The notes: a model not told the origin generated them from the letters alone. Positions 38,363-47,028 are shown, counted from the first letter of the stretch. The stretch is DNA of 64,000 bases from Nitrospira defluvii (GCA_000196815.1 FP929003.1:1302001-1366000), one strand, 5' to 3'. Translations and numbers: made by a program.

Positions 38363-39403
38363 ATGTTCATGGCGTCGTCACTTAAGGAACTTCTACTCTC
38401 CGTCCATGGCATAGAGATGAAATTCACCACCAATTCGTCCGAGTTGGCCCATTCCGTTGAGGTGTTACTCCATCACTTTCAGCGCGATACCGTTGCGGCT
38501 CAGCCGATGCGGATGGAGTTTGATGCGATCGAACGGCGCGGAGATGTTCCGGTCCGGCTTCCCGGTGCAGCGAAGTTGTTGTATGGCGGCTCTGGCCTCG
38601 CAATCGGTCCTGATCGGGAGACAACATGGGCCTGCGACATATATTCAGACAACGACCTATTGATTGCCGATTTTCATGGAGAAGGCTTGGTCGTCATCGA
38701 GGGGGCCTCGCAATCTGCCCATGGCTATCTGGTGAGGCCGGAGGCAATGGCGCCGGATATTCGTGTGAGTTTTGTCCATTTCGCCATGACGGAACTTCTG
38801 AAACGGCGTGGAGTGTATACGTTTCATGCCACCGCCCTGGAGCATAAGGGGCAGGGGGTGCTCATACCTGGTTTCAGTGGGCGGGGGAAGACCACCACCT
38901 TCCTATCCCTGCTGCGAGCAGGGTATCGTTACCTCTCTGACGATCACCCGTTCTTTCGGGTCAGCGGCACGCGTGTGGAAATCCTCCCGTATCCGCTCAA
39001 GATCAATGTGACCGATCACACCGTATCGTTCTTTCCCGAACTGCGAGAGGCCCCGCCATCTCTGCTTCGTGCAGGTGTCCCCAAGCGCTATTTCCATGCT
39101 GAGGATATATATCCGGGGCCATTAGGCCAACCTTGCGAGCCAAGCGTGATTCTCTTTCCAGAGGTGGTCAATTCCTCGCACAGTTGCCTGGAGCCCTTGT
39201 CCAAGAAGGTGGCATTGGAAATGATCCTTCCGCATTCGTTGCTCGTGTATGACACGGAGGTGGCGCGCCGGGAGTTTCAAGCACTTGTTCGTCTGGTCGA
39301 GCAAACGGACTGTTATCGACTCCACTTCGGACGCGATGTACTGGAGTTGCCGTGGCTGGTAACGCCTCTTTTGGAGAAGCGGCAAGCAAGGAGAGAGAAC
39401 TGA
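38363..39403 (+). CDS. HPr kinase-like protein of the RiPP locus
   Basis: A 346-residue protein with an HPr kinase/phosphorylase-like C-terminal half. The P-loop is IPGFSGRGKTTTFLSLLRAG (near 168-187) and the following YLSDDHPFFRV has the paired acidic residues of HPr kinase. His155 (VYTFHATALE) precedes the P-loop as in the family. The start at 38363 is chosen from AAAGGAG (38348-38354); a reading from 38321 would run through the region without SD. Homologues occur in lasso-peptide loci, where one type phosphorylates the precursor at its C-terminus. Target here is unknown; the precursor has Ser29 and Thr35 that could be acceptors. Confidence 0.75.
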   Translation: MFMASSLKELLLSVHGIEMKFTTNSSELAHSVEVLLHHFQRDTVAAQPMRMEFDAIERRGDVPVRLPGAAKLLYGGSGLAIGPDRETTWACDIYSDNDLLIADFHGEGLVVIEGASQSAHGYLVRPEAMAPDIRVSFVHFAMTELLKRRGVYTFHATALEHKGQGVLIPGFSGRGKTTTFLSLLRAGYRYLSDDHPFFRVSGTRVEILPYPLKINVTDHTVSFFPELREAPPSLLRAGVPKRYFHAEDIYPGPLGQPCEPSVILFPEVVNSSHSCLEPLSKKVALEMILPHSLLVYDTEVARREFQALVRLVEQTDCYRLHFGRDVLELPWLVTPLLEKRQARREN

Positions 39404-39404
39404 C

Positions 39405-40700
39405 ATGGGACAGCGTCCTAGGTCCACCGTCGCACAATGGAACTCTTCTGGTCTGGGAGGTATTTCTCGAAAGGGGATGACGCCGGCGCCAGGTTCGGCC
39501 CTCATGCATGCGGAGGGACGATTACTTGCACTCTGTGCGCGAACGACGGTGAATGAGTTTATTCGAGTCGAAGTAGCAGATCTGGCCTGTGATGGAATTG
39601 ACTGGGAGCTGGTGTGGAAGCTGTCCAGAACCCATGGTGTGGCGCCGCTGGTGTATCGCAATCTGGTCACGATTTGTCCGGCTGCCCTACCTTCTTCCAT
39701 TCACGAATCTTTTCGTCGACATAATCAAGCGAACGCTCTTTTGAATAGCTTGTTGGCTAAAGAACTCGTGACCTTACTGGAGGCGTTGGCGGCAAAGGGG
39801 GTAACGGCGATTCCCTTTAAAGGCGTCACTCTTGCACAGACGGCGTATGGCGATCTAGGTTTACGGGAATGTGCGGATATTGATTTGATTGTTGAGCAAG
39901 GAGCGATTCCTCAAGCTCGGAAAGTCTTATGGTCTCAGGGGTATCAACTGACCAGCCAGGACATGGGGGGCGGGGACGAGTCAGGGGAGCCGTACCACTT
40001 TTTCCAGAGGCGAAACGGCATTGTTGCGGTCGATCTTCAGTGGATGATGGCTCGCCGGCATTTCGGATTCCGCCTTGATCGGAGCGTGTTTTGGGGAAGA
40101 CTGAAACCTGTTCACTTACCAACAAAATCGGTGATGGGCCTCTGCCCTGAGGATCTGTTGATTCTTCTTTGTGTGCATGGGTCAAAACATGCCTGGGAGC
40201 AGTTGAAGTGGGTCTGCGATGTGGCGGAGCTCGTGCGTCGGCGGCCGGCGTTAGATTGGAGTCGTGTGCTGTTTCAGGCGAGCGAGTGGAGATGTCGACG
40301 GTTCGTCCTGCTCGGCCTGGCGATGGCTCACAGCCTGTTCGATACCGCCGTCCCACGGACGATACTTCAGGAGATAGAAGCAGATGCAGACATCCCCATC
40401 CTCGTTCGAAAGATGCCTAAGCAACTGCTGAAGAATCCTCGTCATGGGATTGATGAAGATTCTGCAGACGCTCTATACATGACTCTCAAAGATTCCTGGT
40501 TTGAGCGGTGGAGACTGGGGGTCGCGTTTTGTCGTTCGGAAGCAGAGGTGCTCACCCGTTCGTTGCCCTGGTTCCGGTTTCAACGACGACTTCGTATGCT
40601 GGCCATTTGTTTGAAACCGTTTCATCGGATTGTCGCTAAATGCCTTTTTTCTGTCCGGATGCGTGAAGCAGTCGTGCGATGGTTGCAGAGCTCCGGCTGA
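39405..40700 (+). CDS. Nucleotidyltransferase-family protein of the RiPP locus
   Basis: A 431-residue protein of the uncharacterised nucleotidyltransferase family (Pfam NTP_transf_5 type) often found with lasso-peptide and PqqD genes. The metal site is LRECADIDLIVEQ with Asp158 and Asp160, preceded by IPFKGVTLAQTAYGDLGLRE. AVDLQWMMARRHFGF would supply a third acid. VHGSKHAWEQLKWVCDVAEL is a further family block. It starts 1 base after the kinase-like gene's stop, so the two are co-translated units of one operon. In related loci a nucleotidyltransferase is thought to act on the kinase product, but its reaction is not settled. Confidence 0.75.
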   Translation: MGQRPRSTVAQWNSSGLGGISRKGMTPAPGSALMHAEGRLLALCARTTVNEFIRVEVADLACDGIDWELVWKLSRTHGVAPLVYRNLVTICPAALPSSIHESFRRHNQANALLNSLLAKELVTLLEALAAKGVTAIPFKGVTLAQTAYGDLGLRECADIDLIVEQGAIPQARKVLWSQGYQLTSQDMGGGDESGEPYHFFQRRNGIVAVDLQWMMARRHFGFRLDRSVFWGRLKPVHLPTKSVMGLCPEDLLILLCVHGSKHAWEQLKWVCDVAELVRRRPALDWSRVLFQASEWRCRRFVLLGLAMAHSLFDTAVPRTILQEIEADADIPILVRKMPKQLLKNPRHGIDEDSADALYMTLKDSWFERWRLGVAFCRSEAEVLTRSLPWFRFQRRLRMLAICLKPFHRIVAKCLFSVRMREAVVRWLQSSG

Positions 40701-40717
40701 TCGTAGGCTTCCCGTCA

Positions 40718-40732
40718 TGAAACGTTTCTCCT
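40718..40732. repeat. Fragment of the dispersed repeat
   Basis: TGAAACGTTTCTCCT is identical to bases within the left arm of the copy at 63791-63858. No matching right arm was seen here. Confidence 0.45.
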
Positions 40733-40767
40733 TCGTCAATAGATAAATGTCCTGCCTCCCTAAGTGG

Positions 40768-40797
40768 TTGCCCCCGAAAAAAAACGCATGCTAGGAT
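40768..40797 (+). promoter_or_regulatory. Predicted promoter of the thioredoxin-like gene
   Basis: TTGCCC (40768-40773) and TAGGAT (40792-40797) are spaced by 18 bases, with an A-run in the spacer. The leader is about 90 bases. Confidence 0.4.
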
Positions 40798-40891
40798 GCC
40801 TGCATCACCAGCAGTGATGCTTGGCTGCTGCAAACCAGCTAGAGGAAGTATTGGCTTCCATCGTTGGCTTGGTTTCAGGAAGGAGGCTCTG

Positions 40892-41437
40892 ATGAAGCGA
40901 GTTCTCATAGCGGTTGCGATTGTATTGGTGCATCTGTGGGCTGTTCACCATGTAGTCGCCGCCGGATTTTTTAAAGTCGGAGAGCCGGCGCCGGCCTTCT
41001 CGTTGACGTCCGTAACAGGCGATGCGGTTTCGCTTGAGCAGTTAAAGGGGAAGGTGGTTGTCCTCGGGCTGTTTCATATTTGTGACCCCTGCATGACCCA
41101 AGGGACCAATCTGCAAAAGGTCCACGAGGCGATGGCCGGGAAAAATGTGGCCGTCGTCGGAGTCAATTCGTCGGGGGATTCCAAACGGGGCGTAGGCGAA
41201 TTCTTGAGTGCCTTTCCCGTGAAGGTCACCTACCCCTATTTGCTCGATCCGAATAAGACCACCGACAAACTGTATGGAGGTGGGAAATTCATTCCCAATG
41301 TGTATGTCATCGATCAGCGTGGTGTGATCAGGTGGCAGCGGGTGGGCAATATGGAATTGGCAGGTGCCGAGGTCATCATCCAGGAAGTGGAAAAGCTGTT
41401 GACAGCTGCGACTCCAGCCGGCGCAGGAGCCATGTAG
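40892..41437 (+). CDS. Exported thioredoxin-like protein (TlpA/ResA type)
   Basis: A 181-residue thiol protein. The start at 40892 follows AAGGAGG and yields a signal peptide or anchor (VLIAVAIVLVHLWAVHHVVA). The fold opens with KVGEPAPAFSLTSVTGDAVS LEQLKGKVVVL as in AhpC/TSA-TlpA proteins; the active site is ICDPCMTQG (CxxC as Cys-Asp-Pro-Cys). NVYVIDQRGVIRWQRVG is the cis-proline region with the conserved V-x-D-x-x-G pattern. Periplasmic disulfide reduction or cytochrome c maturation is the family role. The following genes to 43582 are close and probably co-transcribed. Confidence 0.85.
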   Translation: MKRVLIAVAIVLVHLWAVHHVVAAGFFKVGEPAPAFSLTSVTGDAVSLEQLKGKVVVLGLFHICDPCMTQGTNLQKVHEAMAGKNVAVVGVNSSGDSKRGVGEFLSAFPVKVTYPYLLDPNKTTDKLYGGGKFIPNVYVIDQRGVIRWQRVGNMELAGAEVIIQEVEKLLTAATPAGAGAM

Positions 41438-41456
41438 CAGGAAAAGAGGATCATTC

Positions 41457-41696
41457 ATGGACGAATGGGATGAGGGAAAGCAGAAGTTTCTGGAAGTCGT
41501 GCAGGGTATTGATCAGACCGTTCAGGTGGTGATTCCGACGAAGCCAACAAACAGCATGTTCCTTATTTCCCTCACGAAGGGGCCGAATCGGAAGTTCATT
41601 ACCCTCTCGGAAGACGATATCATCGATCTTCCCAGCGACGCTGGCATCTGCGCGAAGGTCACAAAGGCCCTCCAGGATGCGGTGGCAGCGTTGTAA
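41457..41696 (+). CDS. Hypothetical small protein
   Basis: A 79-residue acidic protein of alternating helix and strand (QKFLEVVQGIDQTVQVVIPT, NSMFLISLTKGPNRKFITLS EDDIIDLP). No family recognised. It follows the thioredoxin-like gene by 19 bases with the SD AGAGGATC and precedes an MBL-like gene by 24 bases, suggesting one operon. Function unknown. Confidence 0.6.
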   Translation: MDEWDEGKQKFLEVVQGIDQTVQVVIPTKPTNSMFLISLTKGPNRKFITLSEDDIIDLPSDAGICAKVTKALQDAVAAL

Positions 41697-41720
41697 TCTC
41701 ATCCACGTGAGGCAATATCT

Positions 41721-42317
41721 GTGAAGCAACTCCTTCCCGGCATTTGGCAATGGTCCTGGTTTTCAGAAGACAAGCAGCTCGATTTTAACGGGCTATTTCT
41801 CAATGTGGGAGAGCATAAGATTCTGGTTGATCCGCCGCCGATGACAGCCGAGGCTCACACATTTATTCGACGCCAGGGCGCCCTGGATTACATCATTGTC
41901 ACTAACCGTGACCATGTCCGTGAGGCGGCCTCGTACCAGGCCGACTTTCGTTGCCAGCTACAGGTGCCCGAGGCCGATGTCGCGCAGATGAATCTGGCGC
42001 CGTCCAAGACATTCAAGGATGGCGAGTTGTTGCCCGGCGGTATTTGGGTCATTCATTTGAATGATCAAAAATCTGCGGGTGAGTCGGCGTTGTATATTCA
42101 GCAGGGGAAGGGCGTGTTGATCGTTGGCGATGCGTTAATAGGCAAACCGGCGGGAAGCTTGAGCCTCCTGGATCCGGAAAAATATGGCGATATCACGAAG
42201 GCCAGAGACGGGCTCCGGCGATTGTTGAAATATAACTTCGACTCGATTCTTGTGGGCGATGGCGTTAGCATCGTATTCGGAGCTAAACAGGCTGTTGAGC
42301 AGGCGCTTCAGACGTAG
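41721..42317 (+). CDS. Metallo-beta-lactamase-fold-like protein with altered metal motif
   Basis: A 198-residue protein resembling the metallo-beta-lactamase fold: LNVGEHKILVDPPPMTAEAH matches the first strands, LDYIIVTNRDHVREAASYQA the position of the HxHxDH motif, and GVLIVGDALIGKPAGSLSLL the GD strand with its conserved Asp. The motif reads T-N-R-D-H, so the first two histidines are missing and only Asp-His remain; zinc hydrolase activity is doubtful. The start is GTG at 41721 with GAGG upstream. Neighbours are a small hypothetical protein and a TPR protein. Confidence 0.6.
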   Translation: MKQLLPGIWQWSWFSEDKQLDFNGLFLNVGEHKILVDPPPMTAEAHTFIRRQGALDYIIVTNRDHVREAASYQADFRCQLQVPEADVAQMNLAPSKTFKDGELLPGGIWVIHLNDQKSAGESALYIQQGKGVLIVGDALIGKPAGSLSLLDPEKYGDITKARDGLRRLLKYNFDSILVGDGVSIVFGAKQAVEQALQT

Positions 42318-42323
42318 GGAACA

Positions 42324-43148
42324 ATGGCCCTTCGAAACGGACTCTCAGAGGAACTCAACCGTCAGGGCAACGAGCATTTTGCGCGCGGGCACTATACAGA
42401 TGCCTACGCCTGTTATGCAAAGGCCCTGGAATGTGATCGCTTGACCGGTGATCATCGCGCTTTGAGCGCGACCTTGGGTAATCTCGGTAATATTTGCGCG
42501 GTTAGTGGTCGCCGTGAGTCGGCTCAGAGCTATTACCAGGAAGTGCTGGAGCTGCAGAAGGTTTTGGGGGACGAGAAGGGCATTGGGACGACCCTGGCCA
42601 ATCTCGGGAATCTCCGCGCCGACGCCGGGGAGTGGGATCGTGCGAGAGCCTATTACCTTGAGGCGCTCGATATCATGACGCGGGTACATGACGAACTGGG
42701 AAAAGCGGTGCTCTTTTCCGACCTCGGCCTCGTGGCGCGTGAAACAGGCCAGTTCGAAGAGGCGCTACGGTACTATGAGCAGTCTCTGGTGCTCATGCGA
42801 CGTCTCAACAATCAAGGAGGCGTTGCTGATGCCTGGCGGATGATGGGACGGACCTTTGCAATCCAAAAGCGCTATGATGATGCCATCGCTTGTTGCCATA
42901 CCAGTCAATCAATCGCGGAGCGCAGCCGAGATGAACTCCGCACAGGCGGAGCGCGTTACGTCTTGGCGCAATGTTATGAGGACCTAGGCCAATTGCAGAT
43001 GGCCGTGCAGTTGCTGGAGCAGGTGGTGCGTATGGACCGGAAGTACGATCTCCCTAAATTAGCCGAGAATGTGACTCGCCTCGAACGGCTTCGCGCTCGT
43101 TTAGACGCCGAAGACCCGACCCCCCAGCCTCGGGAGTCACGCGCATGA
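42324..43148 (+). CDS. Tetratricopeptide-repeat protein
   Basis: A 274-residue soluble protein made mostly of TPR units of about 40 residues, spaced like the TPR_12 type: ALSATLGNLGNICAVSGRRE, GIGTTLANLGNLRADAGEWD, KAVLFSDLGLVARETGQFEE, GVADAWRMMGRTFAIQKRYD and GARYVLAQCYEDLGQLQMAV. Such repeats bind protein partners. The stop overlaps the start of the next gene (ATGA). Partner not known. Confidence 0.82.
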   Translation: MALRNGLSEELNRQGNEHFARGHYTDAYACYAKALECDRLTGDHRALSATLGNLGNICAVSGRRESAQSYYQEVLELQKVLGDEKGIGTTLANLGNLRADAGEWDRARAYYLEALDIMTRVHDELGKAVLFSDLGLVARETGQFEEALRYYEQSLVLMRRLNNQGGVADAWRMMGRTFAIQKRYDDAIACCHTSQSIAERSRDELRTGGARYVLAQCYEDLGQLQMAVQLLEQVVRMDRKYDLPKLAENVTRLERLRARLDAEDPTPQPRESRA

Positions 43149-43582
43149 ATACCCTCGCGCTTCCATCATGGGAACAGGCTCGAGCACGGCTGGTGAGCAC
43201 GGTGCCGCAATTTTATGAGCTGGAGCCAGGTGGAGCCCTGACGCTCGATCTGGGGGATGATGGATGGCTGTTGGAGGTGCGGTCGGATGGACAACTCCTC
43301 TGTCAGCACGGAATCGCCATGGACGATGTGAAGAGCCTGATGTGCGATGGGACAACCGAAGACCTGGGTACCGATGAAGTGGCGAAACAGGCCAAATATT
43401 TTCTGGGTCCTGCGGTGTCCAAGAAACGTCCTGCTCTCCTGAAGGCGGGCTTCGTCGAACAGACCGATATGAACGACGAATATGTCGCCATCACGTTCCG
43501 CAAGGCAGTCGACTTTGATCGGTTTGATGATGTCCTGGCTGTCGTGCGCTGGTGTCAGAATCTATTCACGATTCAGCCATAG
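43145..43582 (+). CDS. Hypothetical protein coupled to the TPR gene
   Basis: A 145-residue protein of mixed alpha/beta character with no recognised domain (WLLEVRSDGQLLCQHGIAMD, DEVAKQAKYFLGPAVSKKRP). Its ATG overlaps the TPR gene stop, so translation is coupled and the two products may interact. It ends just before the methyltransferase remnant. Confidence 0.65.
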   Translation: MNTLALPSWEQARARLVSTVPQFYELEPGGALTLDLGDDGWLLEVRSDGQLLCQHGIAMDDVKSLMCDGTTEDLGTDEVAKQAKYFLGPAVSKKRPALLKAGFVEQTDMNDEYVAITFRKAVDFDRFDDVLAVVRWCQNLFTIQP

Positions 43583-43611
43583 CACGAGACAATTCAGCCG
43601 GGTTACCTCGT

Positions 43612-44073
43612 GACACGCCTCCCATCAACAGCATTGAAACCTTTCGTCGTGTCCTGGCTGCCACCGATTGCCGCGTGCGACTGTCACCGCCTGAGCTGAA
43701 GCTGTTTACCGCCATGAGGTCGGGGAACTGGTCGATCCGAAGCTGGCTCAGGCCTTCAATTGAGCCAAGCTCTGTTTCGGCGATTATATTCAGCATTATC
43801 CCCTGCGGACGACTGATCATTCAGGACTCATTTCTTCACGACCAAGAAGTCCTCTATCTCGAAGAAGCCAGGCTATTCGCCGTGAGCATGCTGCTGGTTA
43901 CACCTGCTCGAAATACCTATTCATTCAGTGAAACAGCCGAGTGGCTTCGAACTGCGGAGTTTGTAAAGATCAGACCGGTTAGGATGAAGAGGGGAACTGA
44001 AGATTGGGATGGGGGGCTGCTGGAGGCCTTTCGTTCGGCCGGAGGGAAAGCGCGCAACGGCCTCCGAGGATGA
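43612..44073 (+). pseudogene. Remnant of an O-methyltransferase, C-terminal part
   Basis: The frame reads FSIIPCGRLIIQDSFLHDQE and later FAVSMLLVTPARNTYSFSET AEWLRTAEFVKIRPVRM. This is close to the C-terminal part of class I SAM-dependent O-methyltransferases, where LkPGGrLvIqDfxLdd and AlNMLlxTxxGrtYs-xxEyxxWLxxAGF are expected. The N-terminal SAM-binding half is missing and the conserved Pro-Gly-Gly has become Pro-Cys-Gly. No SD fits. A decayed gene is the best explanation; the bounds are approximate. Its end overlaps the convergent membrane-protein gene. Confidence 0.45.
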
Positions 44074-44395
44074 TAAGGAGGAAGTTGATGAGGCTGCTTC
44101 CAAGTGTGAGTGCCAAGAAGAGCGGGCGAGGGGACGCCTTACTTGCTTCCTGGACGATGGTTGCGAGATCGAGCGCCAAGGCAATAGTACCGTACATGAC
44201 GGCTGCCATTACGACCCAGTGCTGACGGATCACGAGAAGCCCGCCGACCAACAGTGCCGGGAAACCGAAAAGAAATCCTAATAATACTCCCTCTCGGATT
44301 GTTGAAAGCGAAGCGGTTGATCCCGTCCTATAGAGGATACCTTCCAGCGCGATCAGAGCGACGAGAAGGGCGATGACCGGACGAAAGGCTTTCAT
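43979..44395 (-). CDS. Hypothetical membrane protein
   Basis: A 138-residue protein with about four hydrophobic helices (VIALLVALIALEGILY, GVLLGFLFGFPALLVGGLLV, VVMAAVMYGTIALALDLATI, LTLGSSLINFLLIILGG). The start at 44395 (MKAFRPVIAL) is preferred because the longer reading adds hydrophilic residues before the first helix. No family recognised; the gene overlaps the methyltransferase remnant at its 3' end. Confidence 0.55.
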   Translation of the reverse strand: MKAFRPVIALLVALIALEGILYRTGSTASLSTIREGVLLGFLFGFPALLVGGLLVIRQHWVVMAAVMYGTIALALDLATIVQEASKASPRPLFLALTLGSSLINFLLIILGGRCALSLRPNERPPAAPHPNLQFPSSS

Positions 44396-44625
44396 AGCGG
44401 CACTATAACTGTCGCGTTCGCCGACCGCAAGTTGTGCTGGCCCGTCTCCTATTCCAATGCAGACCATCTTGGCTGGTCTCGTAGGAATCTTCTTGTCTTT
44501 GCAAGTCCAAGCTCACCTCACGATGCGATTGTGTGCCCAACCTTTGAGGGGCCAGCCAGAACTGCTGTGTGATTTACCGCGTGTGAGTATTCGAGTGAAA
44601 ATCCGCCTCTGACAGGGAGGTACAC

Positions 44626-45582
44626 GTGGCCCTATATGTAATTTCAGCGAGCATTGCTGGGTGGTTTCTTGGGACGCGATCAAGCAGAAGGTCGAGAGGG
44701 TTCGGTCGTCTACCAACGGAGCGACGATTGGCGTTAGCCTTGTGGGCAACGAGTGTGCTTGTGCTCATTTCCAGTCTTGCTTCAGCCGCCCCCTCCCATA
44801 TATCTCCCGGAAGAGTAGCTACTCCTGGATTTGACGGGAAGGTCATGGCCCAAGCGCCTGCCGATCATTCAGACGTGTTGGCGGCAGGGTTTGGTTTTCA
44901 GGCGGCCGGGTTCTCAATGATTACGGTCCGGACGTACGAAGCGCCGTCAGGCGCCATCCTGTCGGAGGATTCGTTCGATGTGAACGTGAAGGAAGAGGGC
45001 GCCGCCGAACATGATGGTAATAGAGGGCGCATTTTTGCCGGTGGCATTGGAACTGACCCCAAAGGGAAGTCAGCCTTCATGTTGAGAGTGTATGACGCAG
45101 AAACGGGAAGGTTTCTCTGGGAAGGGCAGTTGAATTTGCTCAAAGTGGGGGAAGGTGGCCCGACGAGAGCCAGTGCGACGATCATACCGAGCGGTACATC
45201 GGTACAAAAGGTATCGGTCTCCAGCACCACTCCGCTTCAGATCCTCTTCTCGGTTCGCGCCGTAAATCCTTTCACGGGTGGGCTTGTTTGGCAGGATCAG
45301 TTCGCTCCAGGGATTCGGAAGCGCGCCCGGATCGAAGGGGTGTTATTCGACGGGCTGCTCGTTAGGCCGGTCGGTGACCCCATCGGACATATTTTTGATT
45401 TGGTTGTACGGACCTACGATCGCACATCCGGAACGCTCTTATGGGAGGATTCGTTCGAGCAACTGGATCGCATTGAGGAGCCTTCGACCGAGCCTGAGCT
45501 TCGTGCCTATCCTCAGGCCATTCCATCTTGGAATCCTAGCGCTTCGCTGGAGCGTCAGGCTTATCAGACGAAGCTGCGATAG
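44626..45582 (+). CDS. Exported protein with four PQQ-like repeats
   Basis: A 318-residue protein starting with GTG after AGGGAGG. An N-terminal hydrophobic segment (LALALWATSVLVLISSLASA, near residues 35-54) suggests export or anchoring. Four similar units follow at spacing of about 45-60: RTYEAPSGAILSEDSF, RVYDAETGRFLWEGQL, RAVNPFTGGLVWQDQF and RTYDRTSGTLLWEDSF. The pattern [RV]-x-x-[DN]-x-x-[ST]-G-x-[LI]-x-W resembles PQQ/Kelch-like propeller strands, but only four are seen, too few for a closed propeller unless it oligomerises. Function unknown. Convergent with the peptidase-like gene 3 bases away. Confidence 0.6.
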   Translation: MALYVISASIAGWFLGTRSSRRSRGFGRLPTERRLALALWATSVLVLISSLASAAPSHISPGRVATPGFDGKVMAQAPADHSDVLAAGFGFQAAGFSMITVRTYEAPSGAILSEDSFDVNVKEEGAAEHDGNRGRIFAGGIGTDPKGKSAFMLRVYDAETGRFLWEGQLNLLKVGEGGPTRASATIIPSGTSVQKVSVSSTTPLQILFSVRAVNPFTGGLVWQDQFAPGIRKRARIEGVLFDGLLVRPVGDPIGHIFDLVVRTYDRTSGTLLWEDSFEQLDRIEEPSTEPELRAYPQAIPSWNPSASLERQAYQTKLR

Positions 45583-45585
45583 CCC

Positions 45586-47028
45586 TTAGGATTTTGGCGG
45601 AACCACTGTGGAGCCCAGGCTGTCCGCCCATTGCTGCTGGAAGTGATCGTAGGACAGCAGCAGCCTATCCTGCATGGCGGCGGCAATTGTCTGTCGGGCC
45701 CTCAGGTGGAGCAGCACCTCGTGAACCTTGTGCATACCGAACCGTTCGATGAGATAGTGGGTGGCGGCATTGGCCTCTCTATAAGCGAGAGCGACCTTCT
45801 CCGCAGGCAGACTTTCCCAACTACCCTCAAGCGCCGTCAAAGGAACCAGGCTGTGTTCACCAGACGTGACGCCGGTCACTTCTTCCCAGGGATCGCCGGT
45901 CAGCTGCATGGCCAAGCCTTCATTCAGCCAGGTTGGAATCATTCCGCCGGTTGCCCCCAATTCCTCATGAATCAGGGCATGTACAAATTCGTGACGAAGC
46001 ACTCTAGTGAGCCAAGCTCGATCCGTTGCAGCGCCTTGGGTTGGGATTTGAATGCGCCCCAGGACGGGATCGAACAGGCCATCCGCCCAACCGGGGCTCC
46101 CCGTGGCGCCTTGAAACTGATTTTTTGTGTGCAAGACGACGATGATCGGCTTTGACGGGAAAAAATTGAATTTCTGACCGATTTCCCGATAGGCTTCTTC
46201 GAGAATATCCAGCACAGTCGTCCAGGTGTCCGGGTCGTCACCTCCGTCGTACTTGACGGTGAAGTGGATGCTGCTGTGCGTCGAGAATTTATCTTCAACT
46301 TTCTCGGCGCGATGCACTTTCGTCGTGACTGCCTTCAGGTAAGACTGAAGACCGGGGTCTTTCTTAATTCGCTCCTTGGCCTGGGCGAGGTGTTTGCCGG
46401 CCTCCGGGAGGTGATCCTTCTCCTGTAGCAAGTCTGCCAAGGCAACATGGGGGAACGGTTCATCGGGAGACAGGGCCACAACTCTCCGGAGGAAATCTTC
46501 CGTGAGTGCGGGGTCCCGCAGCCCCCAGTAGGCATGGGCAAGATTAAGGTGGGCAATCGAATTTTGAGGATCCAGCGCGACGGCTTTCTTAAACGCCTTC
46601 ACGGAAACTTCGGTCCCCCCGCTTCTTTCTTGGAGGATTCCGAGATTATTCCACAGGATGGCAATATGCCGCTTGGTGGCCGATTCCGACAGGATCGATG
46701 ACGGCAGTTCCTCCAGTTTCGTCTCTGCTAAGGCAATATTGTGTTTCTCGAGTTCTTCGTGAATGGCTCCGAGCAGTTCGGAATGTCTCGGAACTGGAAT
46801 GCTCACGGGATCGATGGTCCTCGACCGTTTGATCTCCGGGGCGGTACGTTCCTGTGATGGGGCCACAGGAGCGTTCGACGCAGGGGTGGTCTCCTCGACG
46901 ATGACCTGCGGGGGTGGCGCCGGTGTATCGTGGAAATAGTGAGGCTTTAGCCAGGTTTGATAGAAAATAAAGATACCGATCAACACGGCGAGAGGTCCGA
47001 GAATATGTTTGATATTGCGTCGATACAT
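45586..47028 (-). CDS. Membrane-anchored TPR protein with peptidase-MA-like domain
   Basis: A 480-residue protein. The start at 47028 follows GGAAGGA. One N-terminal membrane helix (ILGPLAVLIGIFIFYQTWL) is followed by a proline-rich linker and TPR units (HIAILWNNLGILQERSGGTE, SIAHLNLAHAYWGLRDPALT). The C-terminal half has the zinc-peptidase motif LRHEFVHALIHEELG (HExxH) followed by PTWLNEGLAMQLTG, where Glu of NEG is the third ligand; this is the gluzincin 'peptidase MA-like' layout. All ligands are present, so activity is likely. It probably acts in the periplasm. Substrate unknown. Confidence 0.8.
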   Translation of the reverse strand: MYRRNIKHILGPLAVLIGIFIFYQTWLKPHYFHDTPAPPPQVIVEETTPASNAPVAPSQERTAPEIKRSRTIDPVSIPVPRHSELLGAIHEELEKHNIALAETKLEELPSSILSESATKRHIAILWNNLGILQERSGGTEVSVKAFKKAVALDPQNSIAHLNLAHAYWGLRDPALTEDFLRRVVALSPDEPFPHVALADLLQEKDHLPEAGKHLAQAKERIKKDPGLQSYLKAVTTKVHRAEKVEDKFSTHSSIHFTVKYDGGDDPDTWTTVLDILEEAYREIGQKFNFFPSKPIIVVLHTKNQFQGATGSPGWADGLFDPVLGRIQIPTQGAATDRAWLTRVLRHEFVHALIHEELGATGGMIPTWLNEGLAMQLTGDPWEEVTGVTSGEHSLVPLTALEGSWESLPAEKVALAYREANAATHYLIERFGMHKVHEVLLHLRARQTIAAAMQDRLLLSYDHFQQQWADSLGSTVVPPKS

